A stretch of DNA of 64,000 nucleotides from Mycobacterium yunnanensis (GTDB taxonomy: Bacteria > Actinomycetota > Actinomycetes > Mycobacteriales > Mycobacteriaceae): the NCBI RefSeq assembly GCF_025823185.1, contig NZ_JACKVK010000011.1, positions 496,615 to 560,614 on the forward strand, written 5' to 3'. Under the pieces are notes generated by a model. That model was not told the origin of the DNA. It ran no database searches and saw nothing but the letters and a program-made list of their open reading frames with translations. The position numbers and the translations under genes were made by a program. This document shows, one piece after another, positions 18,234-26,351 of this stretch (the first letter of the stretch is position 1; each line of letters opens with the position of its first letter).

Positions 18234-18237
18234 CCCG

Positions 18238-19719
18238 TCAGTCCGAGGCGGCCAGCGCCGGTGGCGGCGTCGCCCGGTCGTGGCATTGCGCCGCGGCCTC
18301 CGGTGACACCCGGCCCATGTCGCACTGCCGGTTGCTGATGCCGAGCGCCGACACCACCCCGGCGACGGCGAACAAGACGGCCACCGTCACCACGCCGTAG
18401 CGGAAACCCGCGAAGTCCATCGACGACGATCCGGCGTCGCCGGACGTTCCGCCCAGTCCGACGATCACCCCGGTGAACGCGACCGCGATGAGGCCGGCCA
18501 CCCGCGAGACCGCGTTGTTGACCGCTGACCCGATCCCGCTCTGTGCCGGGTCCACCGCGGCCAGCACCGCCGCGGTGAGCGGTGACACCGTGACCGAGAG
18601 CCCGACCCCGAACACGATCAGACCCGGCAGCATTTGGGTCCAGAAGTCGAACGGCGGCCGCACCGTGGCCATCAGGAGGAAGCCGACTGCGGCGATCAGC
18701 GGACCGACGGCCATGAAGATTCGGGGCCCGTGCGCGCCCGCCAGAGCGCCAAAGCGCCGCGCCAGCAGAAACGACAGCACCGGCAGCGGCAGTGTCGCCA
18801 GACCGGCCAGCGCCGCCGACATGCCGACCGTCTCCTGCAAGAACAGGGCGACGAGCAAGGTGCCGAGGGACACCGCCGCGTACAGGAATACCGTCGCCAA
18901 ATTTCCGACGGCGAAGTTGCGAGAGGTGAAGAGTCTCAACGGCATGATCGGGTTGACCGCCCGGCGCTCCCAGAACGGGAAGGCGACCAGGCACCCGACG
19001 CCGACGACGAACGCCGCGACGACCGCGGGGTGCGACGGCCCCAGCCGCTGCTCCTCGATCAGCGCGTACACCGTGCCGGTCAGTCCCACGGCGCACAGCA
19101 GCGCGCCCGTGACGTCGACGCGACCGGGTCGCCGCGCGTTGAGTGCCTCGTCGTGGCGCAGCTTGGCCGCCATGTACAGCGTCGCGGCCACCGGCACCAC
19201 GTTGATCCCGAAGACCCACCGCCAGTCCAGGGTGTCGACCAGCACGCCGCCCAGCGGCGCTCCCACGACGAACGCGGTGCCGGTCCACGCGGTCCACGTG
19301 CCGATCGCGGCCGCCTGCGCGGGCCCGGTGAACCGCGAGTTCACCATCGCCAGCGAGCTCGGCACCAGGAACGCCGCGCCGAGTCCCTGCAGGCAGCGGG
19401 CGATGATCAGGATCCAGCCGGTGGGTGCCAGCGCGCACAGCAGCGACGCGGCGGCGAACACGAGCAGTCCCACGCGCAGCACCGCCAGCCGACCGAACTG
19501 GTCGGACACCGCACCGGCGACGAGGATCAGCGCGCCCAGGGCCAGCAGATAGCCGTCGACGACCCATTGCTGCAGGGCGAGCCCGCCGCCGAAGTCGGCC
19601 GCGATGGCGGGCAGCGCAAGGTTGACCACCGACCCGTCGAGGAAGGCCACGAACGACGCCAGCACCGCGACGGCGATCACCGTGCGATCGGTCGAGTCGC
19701 GGCTGGAGGTGATGCTCAG
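18238..19719 (-). CDS. MFS transporter, EmrB/QacA (DHA2) type
   Basis: A roughly 493-residue, about 14-helix drug:H+ antiporter-like protein. VLASFVAFLDGSVVNLALPAI and WVVDGYLLALGALILVAG are the typical first helices; DQFGRLAVLR is the loop 2-3 motif and RCLQGLGAAFLVPSSLAMV is motif C-like. The substrate is unknown. The start is uncertain. A CTG at 19719 would overlap the upstream DUF3159 stop by 4 nt (CTGA), matching the coupling used elsewhere in this operon. The alternative is a GTG about 12 codons further in. The longer frame upstream runs through repeats of the neighbouring gene and is unlikely to be translated. Confidence 0.78.
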   Translation of the reverse strand: MSITSSRDSTDRTVIAVAVLASFVAFLDGSVVNLALPAIAADFGGGLALQQWVVDGYLLALGALILVAGAVSDQFGRLAVLRVGLLVFAAASLLCALAPTGWILIIARCLQGLGAAFLVPSSLAMVNSRFTGPAQAAAIGTWTAWTGTAFVVGAPLGGVLVDTLDWRWVFGINVVPVAATLYMAAKLRHDEALNARRPGRVDVTGALLCAVGLTGTVYALIEEQRLGPSHPAVVAAFVVGVGCLVAFPFWERRAVNPIMPLRLFTSRNFAVGNLATVFLYAAVSLGTLLVALFLQETVGMSAALAGLATLPLPVLSFLLARRFGALAGAHGPRIFMAVGPLIAAVGFLLMATVRPPFDFWTQMLPGLIVFGVGLSVTVSPLTAAVLAAVDPAQSGIGSAVNNAVSRVAGLIAVAFTGVIVGLGGTSGDAGSSSMDFAGFRYGVVTVAVLFAVAGVVSALGISNRQCDMGRVSPEAAAQCHDRATPPPALAASD

Positions 19720-20495
19720 TCGGCCCGCGCCTCGTCGGCGTGCGGTCGAACGGCTTCCTCGCCATGGGAAGGCTCGGCCCTCTCGCCATGGGGAGGCTCC
19801 GCCTCCGCGCCATGGAGAGGCTCCGCCTCCGCGGCATGCAGGGCACGTTGCGCGGCCCGGATCGCGAGATAGGTGGCCAGCGCGGCCACGGCCGTCAGAG
19901 GCCAGCCCATCGCGATGCGCGCGACGCCGAGCAGACCAGTTTGGTCGTCGTCGTAGAGGCGGTTCTGCACGAGGAACCGAGCAGCGAACACCAACGCCCA
20001 TACGACGGTGGCGATGTCGAACGCGGTCAACGCGCGGCGGTTGCCACGCCAGTTGCGGTCACGCCCGTTCACCCAGCCCCACGCGTAGCCGACGGCCGGG
20101 CGCCGAATCAGGACCGACAGGGCGAACACGGCGGCGTAGATCAACGACGACCAGATGCCGAGGAGGAAGTAGCCCTTGGACTCGCCGACCAGATAGGCGA
20201 TGAGCGCGCTGACGCCGACGGCGAAGAAGCCGGAGATCGCGGGCTGCAGCGTCTCGCGGCGGATCAGCCGCCACACCAGGATCAGCGCGGCCACGCCGAG
20301 CGCGGCGACGATGGCCCACGTCAGACCGAACAGCGACGAGACGGGCACGAAGACCAGGACGGGCAGCGAAGAATAGATCAGGCCGCTGACGCCGCCCATC
20401 TGGGCCAGGATCGCTTGCGCGCTGAGCTTGTTGTCTGACTCGTCGGGCGCCGTGGCCTCGATGTCGTCCGCCGACCCCGGGTCGGGGTGGGTCAC
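19716..20495 (-). CDS. DUF3159 multi-span membrane protein
   Basis: A 259-residue actinobacterial membrane protein of unknown function (Rv2693c position). About five or six hydrophobic helices span residues 40-205. The family-like segment SGFFAVGVSALIAYLVGESKGYFL lies near the middle, and GYAWGWVNGRDRNWR follows a helix. The last roughly 40 residues are a hydrophilic tail made of an 8-residue AEPxHGxx repeat, encoded by a 24-bp tandem repeat. The GTG start overlaps the OB-fold stop as GTGA. Confidence 0.82.
   Translation of the reverse strand: MTHPDPGSADDIEATAPDESDNKLSAQAILAQMGGVSGLIYSSLPVLVFVPVSSLFGLTWAIVAALGVAALILVWRLIRRETLQPAISGFFAVGVSALIAYLVGESKGYFLLGIWSSLIYAAVFALSVLIRRPAVGYAWGWVNGRDRNWRGNRRALTAFDIATVVWALVFAARFLVQNRLYDDDQTGLLGVARIAMGWPLTAVAALATYLAIRAAQRALHAAEAEPLHGAEAEPPHGERAEPSHGEEAVRPHADEARAD
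19755..19840. repeat. 24-bp tandem repeat encoding an AEPxHG octapeptide
   Basis: Copies beginning with CCATGG lie at 19762, 19786 and 19810, exactly 24 bp apart, with a degenerate fourth copy at 19834. Each unit also contains the small inverted repeat GAGGC-TCC-GCCTC or a near match. The repeat lies in frame in the hydrophilic C-terminal tail of the DUF3159 protein, so unit gain or loss would add or remove eight residues without a frameshift. Confidence 0.85.
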
Positions 20496-20863
20496 TTCTG
20501 AATCTCGTAGTGCGGGTTGTAGATCGCCTTCGTACCGTTCTCGAGCTTGCCGAGCCGCCCGTGCACCCGCAGCGTGCGACCGGATTCGATGCCGGCGATG
20601 CGCCGCTGGCCCAGCCAGACCAGCATCACCGCGTCCGTGCCGTCGAACAGTTCGGCTCGGACCCCGCCCGCGCAACCCTTGGCGTTGGTCTCGACACACC
20701 GCAGTGTGCCGACCATCGTCACCTCCTGGCCGCGCCGACAGTCGATCGCCTTTTGCGCGCCGGTGTTGGCCGCCTCGTCACTGAGTTCCTCCACGTCCTG
20801 CTGTTCGGGGTCCTCGGTGAGGCGCCTCGTCAGACGACGCAGATAACCTTCGGCCGTAGCCAT
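20492..20863 (-). CDS. OB-fold nucleic-acid-binding protein
   Basis: A 123-residue protein with an N-terminal helical part (GYLRRLTRRLTEDPEQQDVEEL) and a single OB fold at about residues 50-120. GTLRCVETN, AELFDGTDAVMLVWLGQRRIAGIESGRTLRVHGRL and a final AIYNPHYEI make up the fold. It resembles the OB domain of RecG-like helicases, so nucleic acid is a likely ligand. It is the first gene of an OB/DUF3159/MFS chain with 4-nt stop-start overlaps. Rv2694c position. Confidence 0.85.
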   Translation of the reverse strand: MATAEGYLRRLTRRLTEDPEQQDVEELSDEAANTGAQKAIDCRRGQEVTMVGTLRCVETNAKGCAGGVRAELFDGTDAVMLVWLGQRRIAGIESGRTLRVHGRLGKLENGTKAIYNPHYEIQK

Positions 20864-21037
20864 GGTCTCTCCTACTCAAGTGGTGAATCAACCGTTGACC
20901 CACCTCTCAACCAACGCCACGGTAGACCTCTTGGTTCCGATTTGCCACGTAGCGCACAGGGTGTTGGTCTACCCTTCCGCGCGACGTTGTAGTCCCCTCG
21001 CGTAGACGTGATCTGGGGCACACGGCACGATCGACGG

Positions 21038-21736
21038 ATGGCCGTCTCGCTCAGCGGTGTCTCGGTGGTGCTGCTACCCGGCACCGGATCCGACGACGAC
21101 TACGTCTACCGCGCGTTCTGCGGCGCCCTGCACGCCCTCGGAGCGGTCGTGGTGACGCCGACGCCGGAACCGACTCGCCTCGTCGACGGTTACCGCCAAG
21201 CCCTCGACGACGCCGCCCGGCAGGCGCCGATCGCGGTCGGCGGCGTGTCCCTCGGCGCGGCGGTGGCGACGTCGTGGGCGCTGACGCATCCCACCGACGC
21301 GGTGGCCGTGCTGGCCGGACTGCCCGCGTGGACGGGCGCACCGGACGACGCGACGGCCGCCCTCGCCGCGCGGTACTCGGCGAACGTGTTGCGTCGCGAC
21401 GGACTGGGGTCGGCGATCAGCCAGATGAGGGAGTCCAGCCCCGCGTGGCTGGCCACCGAGCTGACTCGGTCGTGGGTCGGTCAGTGGCCCGCCTTGCCCG
21501 ACGCCATGGATGCCGCTGCGAGCTACGTGGCACCCACGGCGCAGGAGCTGACCGGGTTGACGGTGCCCATGGGCGTCGCCGCCGCCACCGACGATCCGAT
21601 CCATCCGCTGGAGGTGGCGCTCGAGTGGGCGTCCGCTGCGCCGATGGCCGCACTACGCACCTTCACCCTGGAACAGCTCGGCGCCGACCCGGGGGTGCTC
21701 GGGGCGTCGTGCGTCGCGGCGCTCGTGGACCTGTGA
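21038..21736 (+). CDS. Small alpha/beta-fold hydrolase
   Basis: A 232-residue protein. VVLLPGTGSDDDY is the oxyanion-loop candidate and IAVGGVSLGAAVATSWAL gives a GxSxG-type nucleophile elbow (GVSLG). AAATDDPIHPLEVALEWASA supplies an acid/His candidate pair, although the usual distal His is not obvious. The function is unknown; it occupies the Rv2695 position. The start MAVSLSGVSVV was preferred to a codon 10 residues upstream. It ends next to the convergent DUF3710 gene with no spacing. Confidence 0.75.
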   Translation: MAVSLSGVSVVLLPGTGSDDDYVYRAFCGALHALGAVVVTPTPEPTRLVDGYRQALDDAARQAPIAVGGVSLGAAVATSWALTHPTDAVAVLAGLPAWTGAPDDATAALAARYSANVLRRDGLGSAISQMRESSPAWLATELTRSWVGQWPALPDAMDAAASYVAPTAQELTGLTVPMGVAAATDDPIHPLEVALEWASAAPMAALRTFTLEQLGADPGVLGASCVAALVDL

Positions 21737-22522
21737 TCAGCCGCCGGTGATGGTGCGAAGCTGCTGCATGGCGGTGCCCTGCTCGCTCCGACGCGCCGCA
21801 GGCTCGGCAGGCGGTGGCGGCGCCAGCTGCTGACCGGCCAGCCGGGCCTGCTCGGCCATCATCTGCTCGGCCCGGGCCCGCAACCGGGTGACGAGGGTCT
21901 CCGACAGTTGCAGGGGAAGCATGTTGCGCACCGGCTGCGGGGTGTCGCCGCGGCGAACTACCGTGTCCGACAGCGCATTTCGCAGCTCACGCGCGATCGC
22001 GTCGGCGGTCTCGGGCGAACCGACCGCCGCACCGCGCACCATCCAGCGATATCCGTCGACGCCGATGAACCTCATCACCACGGGCTCGGGACCGTTCGTC
22101 ATGTGCCCGACGACCTCGCGTCCCCACGGTCCGTCCTGGATGGCGACCTCGGCACCCTCCTTGCGCAGCGAATCCGCGACCTCGGTGACCACCTCGCGCC
22201 ACAGGCCTCCGGCCTTGGGCGCCGCGTAGGCCGTCACGTTGTACCGCCCGCTGGAGGTGACCATCCACGCCATGGTCGGGACGCCCTGCTGGTTGACCTC
22301 CACGGCGAGTTCGGCGGCCTCGTTCTCGGGGATCAGCACCGCGCCAAGGTCGTGGCGGCCCACCAACGCAGTCTCCGCGTCGTCGAAGTCCTCGACGTCG
22401 AACGGACCGTCGAGGTCGTCGTCGGCACCGGATTCAGCCGCCGCCTCGGGGACGGCCGCCGGCTCGGGGACGGCCGTCGTTTCCTCGCCCTGGTTGCCGC
22501 TCTTGCGCTTGCCGAATGCCAT
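21737..22522 (-). CDS. DUF3710 family protein
   Basis: A 261-residue soluble protein of an actinobacterial family of unknown function. It has an acidic, low-complexity N-terminal region (about residues 1-50), a globular core with YNVTAYAAPKAGGLWREV, VMRFIGVDGYRWMVRGAAVG and NMLPLQLSETLVTRLRARAEQMM, and a Pro/Ala-rich tail. It follows dut with the stop and the ATG sharing one base; a GTG one codon upstream is an alternative start. It occupies the Rv2696c position. Confidence 0.85.
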   Translation of the reverse strand: MAFGKRKSGNQGEETTAVPEPAAVPEAAAESGADDDLDGPFDVEDFDDAETALVGRHDLGAVLIPENEAAELAVEVNQQGVPTMAWMVTSSGRYNVTAYAAPKAGGLWREVVTEVADSLRKEGAEVAIQDGPWGREVVGHMTNGPEPVVMRFIGVDGYRWMVRGAAVGSPETADAIARELRNALSDTVVRRGDTPQPVRNMLPLQLSETLVTRLRARAEQMMAEQARLAGQQLAPPPPAEPAARRSEQGTAMQQLRTITGG

Positions 22523-22986
22523 CACAAACTCTCGTGTCCGCCGGAGGAACCGTGGCCGCCTGCGCCACGGGTGGTGTCAGCCAGCCCGGCCTCGTCGAAC
22601 GACGCGACCTCGACCAACTCGGGTAGCTCGACCCGCTGAACCAGAAGTTGCGCGATGCGGTCGCCGCGTCGCACGATGATCGGCTCCTCGGGGTCGAGAT
22701 TGATCAGAGTCACCTTGATCTCCCCTCGGTAACCCGCGTCGACGGTACCGGGGGTGTTGACGATCGACAGCCCGACGCGCGTGGCGAGTCCCGACCGCGG
22801 ATGAATCAGACCCACCATCCCGAAGGGAATGGCCACCGCGAGCCCGGTGGGCACCAGGGCACGTCGGCCAGGGGCAAGCACGATGTCGACCGCGCTGTAG
22901 AGATCGACGCCGGCGTCACCGGCGTGCGCCCGCGTCGGCAGTGGCAAGTCACGGTCCAGCCGCACGACCGCAAGAGAGGTGGACAC
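22522..22986 (-). CDS. dut: Deoxyuridine 5'-triphosphate nucleotidohydrolase
   Basis: A 154-residue trimeric dUTPase that hydrolyses dUTP to dUMP and pyrophosphate. The motifs are in order: GDAGVDLYS (motif 1), HPRSGLATR (motif 2), GTVDAGYRGEIKV (motif 3, with catalytic Asp), RGDRIAQLL (motif 4) and the flexible C-terminal motif 5 GGHGSSGGH. The GTG at 22986 (VSTSLAVVRL) matches the M. tuberculosis start and follows TAATCT by 8 nt. The gene is divergent from the DUF3093 gene across only 25 bp. Confidence 0.97.
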   Translation of the reverse strand: MSTSLAVVRLDRDLPLPTRAHAGDAGVDLYSAVDIVLAPGRRALVPTGLAVAIPFGMVGLIHPRSGLATRVGLSIVNTPGTVDAGYRGEIKVTLINLDPEEPIIVRRGDRIAQLLVQRVELPELVEVASFDEAGLADTTRGAGGHGSSGGHESL

Positions 22987-22994
22987 GACCACGG

Positions 22995-23004
22995 AGATTA
23001 CTCT
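22995..23004. promoter_or_regulatory. Overlapping divergent -10 elements of dut and the DUF3093 gene
   Basis: The 25-bp gap between the two GTG starts (22987-23011) contains TAATCT on the minus strand (22995-23000), 8 nt from the dut GTG. It also contains TACTCT on the plus strand (22999-23004), 7 nt from the DUF3093 GTG. The two hexamers share two bases. Neither gene has room for a ribosome site, so both should be leaderless. Confidence 0.55.
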
Positions 23005-23011
23005 TGGCCGG

Positions 23012-23500
23012 GTGTCGGACACGCGCGCAGCCACCGAAACGGTGCGTTATCACGAGCGATTGAGGGTGCCACTGTGGTGGTGCCTGCCCGCGTTCCTGCT
23101 GGCCGCCATCATCGCCTACGAGGTCAACCTGGGCGTGCGGTCGCTGCCGAACTGGCTGCCCTACGCATTGCTGCTGCCCGTGGCCGCAGCGGTCCTGGTC
23201 TGGCTGGGACGGGTGGAGGTCCGCGTGGTCAGCACCTCCGACGGTGACGGGGCGGCCACCGAATTGTGGGTCGGGGCGGCACATCTACCCGTGTCGGCCA
23301 TCTCGAGATCGGCGGAAGTGCCCAGCTCGGCGAAGTCCGCGGCGCTCGGTCGCCAGCTCGACCCGGCCGCCTACGTCGTGCATCGGGCGTGGATCAAGCC
23401 GATGGTGCTCGTCGTCCTGGACGATCCCGACGATCCGACGCCCTACTGGCTGGTGAGTTGCCGCCACCCGGACCGCGTCCTGGCGGCGTTGCGGAGCTGA
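23012..23500 (+). CDS. DUF3093 membrane protein
   Basis: A 162-residue protein with two hydrophobic helices near residues 20-60 (WWCLPAFLLAAIIAYEVNLG and LPYALLLPVAAAVLVWLG) followed by a soluble domain. The family segments HLPVSAISR, SAALGRQLDPAAYVVHRAW and DDPDDPTPYWLVSCRHP are clear. Function unknown. The GTG at 23012 was chosen because M. tuberculosis Rv2698 begins MSDTR and because TACTCT lies 7 nt upstream. It ends 4 nt from the convergent DUF4193 gene. Confidence 0.85.
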   Translation: MSDTRAATETVRYHERLRVPLWWCLPAFLLAAIIAYEVNLGVRSLPNWLPYALLLPVAAAVLVWLGRVEVRVVSTSDGDGAATELWVGAAHLPVSAISRSAEVPSSAKSAALGRQLDPAAYVVHRAWIKPMVLVVLDDPDDPTPYWLVSCRHPDRVLAALRS

Positions 23501-23504
23501 CGGA

Positions 23505-23807
23505 TCAGGCGGCGCAGTCGGTGCAGATCATCGTGCCGCCCTTTTCGGTGGCCAGGCGGCTGCGGTGGTGGACGAGGAAACAGCTCGAGCACGTGAACTC
23601 GTCGGCCTGCTTCGGGACGACGCGCACCGACAGTTCCTCACCCGACAGGTCCGCCCCGGGCAGTTCGAATGATTCGGCGGTCTCGGACTCGTCCACGTCC
23701 ACGACCGCCGATTGCGCCTCGTTGCGCCGGGCCTTGAGTTCTTCGAGCGAGTCCTCGGAGACCTCGTCGGTCTCGGTGCGCCGGGGAGCGTCGTAGTCGG
23801 TAGCCAT
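23505..23807 (-). CDS. DUF4193 zinc-ribbon-like protein
   Basis: A 100-residue acidic protein. The C-terminus carries two Cys pairs, CSSC (about residues 73-76) and CTDC (about 95-98), suited to binding one zinc ion. HHRSRLATEKGGTMICTDC is highly characteristic of the family (Rv2699c position). No function is established to my knowledge. The ATG has a near-perfect AAGGAGG site, and a -35/-10 pair with 17-bp spacing lies upstream. Confidence 0.85.
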   Translation of the reverse strand: MATDYDAPRRTETDEVSEDSLEELKARRNEAQSAVVDVDESETAESFELPGADLSGEELSVRVVPKQADEFTCSSCFLVHHRSRLATEKGGTMICTDCAA

Positions 23808-23847
23808 CTCATCCCCTCCTTGTCGTTCCGTCGTGGTGCGACAGAGC

Positions 23848-23876
23848 TTTGTATCAGCGCTGAACGCATCCGCCAA
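23848..23876 (-). promoter_or_regulatory. Sigma-70-type promoter of the DUF4193 gene
   Basis: On the minus strand TTGGCG (23876-23871) and TACAAA (23853-23848) are separated by exactly 17 bp. The expected start point near 23841 gives a leader of about 33 nt containing AAGGAGG. This is one of the few promoters in the window with a recognisable -35. Confidence 0.5.
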
Positions 23877-23965
23877 ACGATTCGTGCCCAAGGAGGCGCC
23901 AGATTGATTGTGATTTATATCACGAGACAAAAGACCTGGTGGCGACCGCCGCGCACCCCTGCCCT

Positions 23966-23971
23966 TACAGT
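23966..23971 (+). promoter_or_regulatory. Candidate -10 element (TACAGT) for leaderless cei
   Basis: TACAGT ends 6 nt before the GTG at 23978. There is no ribosome site between them, so the transcript would begin at or near the GTG. Confidence 0.45.
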
Positions 23972-23977
23972 GCAGGG

Positions 23978-24628
23978 GTGGTAGCGCAGATCACCTCGGG
24001 TACGGCCTTCGACAAGCACGGTCGGCCGTTTCGCCGACGCAACGTCATACCCGGCATCGTGGTGCTGGTGGCGCTTGCCGTCGTCACCCTGATCGTCTGG
24101 GTCGTCGCCTTCAACCAGACACCCGACGTACGGCAACAGGCCGCCTGCAATCCCCCGCCACCGATGGCCGACGCCACCCAGACGGCTCTCGGCGCGCCGG
24201 TGACCCCCGCGACGATGATGGACGTCATGCCGGCCAAGCTCGCCGACACCAAGATCCGCGTGCTGAACGCCAGCGGCCAGGGCGGGCAGGCCGGTGAGGT
24301 CGCCGGAGCCCTGCGCGACCTCGGGTTCGCCCCGCCCACGGCGGGCAACGACACCGTCTACGAGAACACCCGGCTGCAGTGCCAGGGACAAATCCGGTTC
24401 GGACCGGCCGGGCAAGCCGCCGCCGCGGCGCTGTGGCTCGTCGCCCCGTGTACCGAACTCTTTCAGGATCAGCGCCCCGACGACACCGTCGACCTGGCGG
24501 TGGGCACCGAGTTCTCCGACGTCAGCCACAACGACGACATCGACGCGGTGCTCGCCAGCCTGCGGCCCGACGCGACCCAGCCGGCCGACGCGGCGCTGAT
24601 CAAGAAGATCCACACCGCAGCCTGCTGA
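23978..24628 (+). CDS. cei: Envelope integrity protein Cei (LytR C-terminal domain)
   Basis: A 216-residue single-pass membrane protein. A basic N-terminal stretch (FDKHGRPFRRRN) precedes one transmembrane helix near residues 25-45 (IPGIVVLVALAVVTLIVWVVAF). The extracytoplasmic part carries the LytR_C domain (KIRVLNASGQGGQAGEVAGAL, about 100-120). Cys residues near 57, 137 and 157 and at the C-terminus may form disulfides. Rv2700, the equivalent protein, is needed for normal envelope integrity and virulence in M. tuberculosis. The start follows the VVARITSGTAF alignment. Confidence 0.88.
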   Translation: MVAQITSGTAFDKHGRPFRRRNVIPGIVVLVALAVVTLIVWVVAFNQTPDVRQQAACNPPPPMADATQTALGAPVTPATMMDVMPAKLADTKIRVLNASGQGGQAGEVAGALRDLGFAPPTAGNDTVYENTRLQCQGQIRFGPAGQAAAAALWLVAPCTELFQDQRPDDTVDLAVGTEFSDVSHNDDIDAVLASLRPDATQPADAALIKKIHTAAC

Positions 24629-24631
24629 CCG

Positions 24632-25477
24632 TCACATCGCGCCGGCGCCGCGGAGAGCGTCCTCGAACTGCTGCGCGACACCCGGGGCGGCGGCGACGAT
24701 GAGCCCACCCTCCCCCGCATCCTCGACCGGCGGCAAGATCATCGTCGCGCCCGCCTCCGCGGCGATCAGCGCACCCGCGGCCCAGTCCCACACGTTGACT
24801 CCTAGCTCGTAGTACGCGTCGAGACGGCCGGCGGCCACCATGCACAGGTCCAGTGCGCACGAGCCGACGCGGCGAACGTCGCGGACGCCGGGGATCAACC
24901 GGGCCATCACCTCGGCCTGCTGCAGACGCCGCTGCGGGGAGTAGGCAAACCCGGTGCCCACCAAGGCCATCGACAGGTCGTCGACCGGGTTACAGCGCAG
25001 CCGCGTCGACGCACCGTCGCGACGGAGGTGCGACCCGGCACCCAGGGCGGCGGAGAACGTCTCGCCGGTGGGGACGTTCGCGACGGCGCCCGCCACCGAC
25101 CGGCCGTCGATCTGCACGCCGACCGACACCGCATAGGCCTCGAGGCCGTAGAGGAAGTTGACCGTGCCGTCGATGGGGTCGAGCACCCAGGTCGGCGTGC
25201 CCGCGTGCCCGACGGCCGAGCCGCCTTCCTCCTCGCCCACGATCGGGTCGCCAGGCCGCAACTCGGCGAGCCGTTCGCGCAACAGCCGCTCGGTCTCCGT
25301 GTCGACGATGGTGACCGGGTCGGTCGGGGTGCTCTTGGTTCGCGTCGCCGCGGCGGCGTCGGGCGGCGAATCGGCGCCGAACACCTCGGCGCGGCGCCTC
25401 CTGACGAAGGCGGCGGCCTCCTCGGCAAGTCGCTCGGCGACGGCGCGCAGGTGCTCTGGATCATGGTCGACGGTCAC
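24632..25477 (-). CDS. suhB: Inositol-1-monophosphatase family protein SuhB
   Basis: A 281-residue Mg2+-dependent phosphatase. Motif A is WVLDPIDGTVNF, with GEEEGG upstream supplying metal-binding Glu residues, and motif B is WDWAAGALIAAEAG. The family dephosphorylates inositol 1-phosphate, the precursor for phosphatidylinositol, PIMs and mycothiol. The start is taken as the GTG at 25477 by alignment with M. tuberculosis SuhB; an ATG at 25495 is possible. It ends 4 nt from the convergent cei and is divergent from ppgK. Confidence 0.92.
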   Translation of the reverse strand: MTVDHDPEHLRAVAERLAEEAAAFVRRRRAEVFGADSPPDAAAATRTKSTPTDPVTIVDTETERLLRERLAELRPGDPIVGEEEGGSAVGHAGTPTWVLDPIDGTVNFLYGLEAYAVSVGVQIDGRSVAGAVANVPTGETFSAALGAGSHLRRDGASTRLRCNPVDDLSMALVGTGFAYSPQRRLQQAEVMARLIPGVRDVRRVGSCALDLCMVAAGRLDAYYELGVNVWDWAAGALIAAEAGATMILPPVEDAGEGGLIVAAAPGVAQQFEDALRGAGAM

Positions 25478-25562
25478 CCCTTCATCGCAACACATCGCTC
25501 GTGGTGAGGCACTAGGGTGTGGTTGGCGTCGCACCTGACGGCCGCGTGTAGAGGAGCGCTCA

Positions 25563-26351
25563 ATGACCGAGAGTTCAACCCCCGCATCGACTGACGGCAG
25601 TTCCGCGCGTCGCGGCTTCGGAGTCGACGTGGGTGGCAGCGGGGTGAAGGGCGGCGTCGTCGACCTGGACACCGGTCAGCTGATCGGTGAACGCTACAAG
25701 CTCGCGACACCACAGCCGTCGACCCCCGACGCCGTCGCCAAGACGATCGCCGCGGTCGTCGAGCAGTTCGGCTGGGACGGTCCTCTCGGCGTCACCTACC
25801 CCGGCGTGGTCACCGGGGGCATCGTGCAGACCGCCGCGAACGTCGACAAGGGCTGGATCGGCGTCGACGCCCAGGAGGTGATTGGCGCGGAGCTGGGTGG
25901 CCGGCGGGTCACGGTGCTCAACGACGCCGACGCCGCCGGTCTGGCCGAGGAGAAGTTCGGCGCCGGCAAGGACAACACCGGCGTGATCGTCCTGCTCACC
26001 TTCGGCACCGGCATCGGGTCTGCAGTCATACACAACGGAGTGCTGTTGCCCAACACCGAGTTTGGGCATCTCGAGGTCGGCGGCAAGGAGGCCGAGCACC
26101 GCGCCGCGTCGTCGATCAAGGAAGCCAAGGACTGGAGTTACGAGCGCTGGACCAAGGAGGTCACCAAGGTGCTCGTGGCGATCGAGAACGCCATCTGGCC
26201 AGACCTCTTCATCGCCGGCGGCGGTATCAGCCGCAAGGCCGACAAGTGGATTCCGTTGCTGGGGAACAGGACTCCGGTCGTCGGTGCCGCCCTGCAAAAC
26301 GAAGCGGGCATCGTGGGCGCCGCGATGGCAGCCGACGCCGCAGGCGCCTAG
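25563..26351 (+). CDS. ppgK: Polyphosphate/ATP-dependent glucokinase
   Basis: A 262-residue ROK-family kinase that phosphorylates glucose using polyphosphate or ATP. The phosphate-1 motif is GVDVGGSGVKGGVVDLDTG, the glucose-binding NDADAAGLAEEKFG carries the catalytic Asp, and LLTFGTGIGSAVIHNG is the phosphate-2 motif. LEVGGKEAEHRAASSIKEAKDWSY lacks the usual ROK zinc cysteines, as is normal for PpgK. The ATG has GAGGAGC upstream. The stop overlaps the convergent LuxR regulator gene by 4 nt. Confidence 0.95.
   Translation: MTESSTPASTDGSSARRGFGVDVGGSGVKGGVVDLDTGQLIGERYKLATPQPSTPDAVAKTIAAVVEQFGWDGPLGVTYPGVVTGGIVQTAANVDKGWIGVDAQEVIGAELGGRRVTVLNDADAAGLAEEKFGAGKDNTGVIVLLTFGTGIGSAVIHNGVLLPNTEFGHLEVGGKEAEHRAASSIKEAKDWSYERWTKEVTKVLVAIENAIWPDLFIAGGGISRKADKWIPLLGNRTPVVGAALQNEAGIVGAAMAADAAGA

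Noticed and set aside
19720..20001. Long N-terminal extension of the MFS transporter
   Set aside because: The extension is Arg/Gly-rich, is a shifted reading of the DUF3159 repeat tail, and has no signal or helix.
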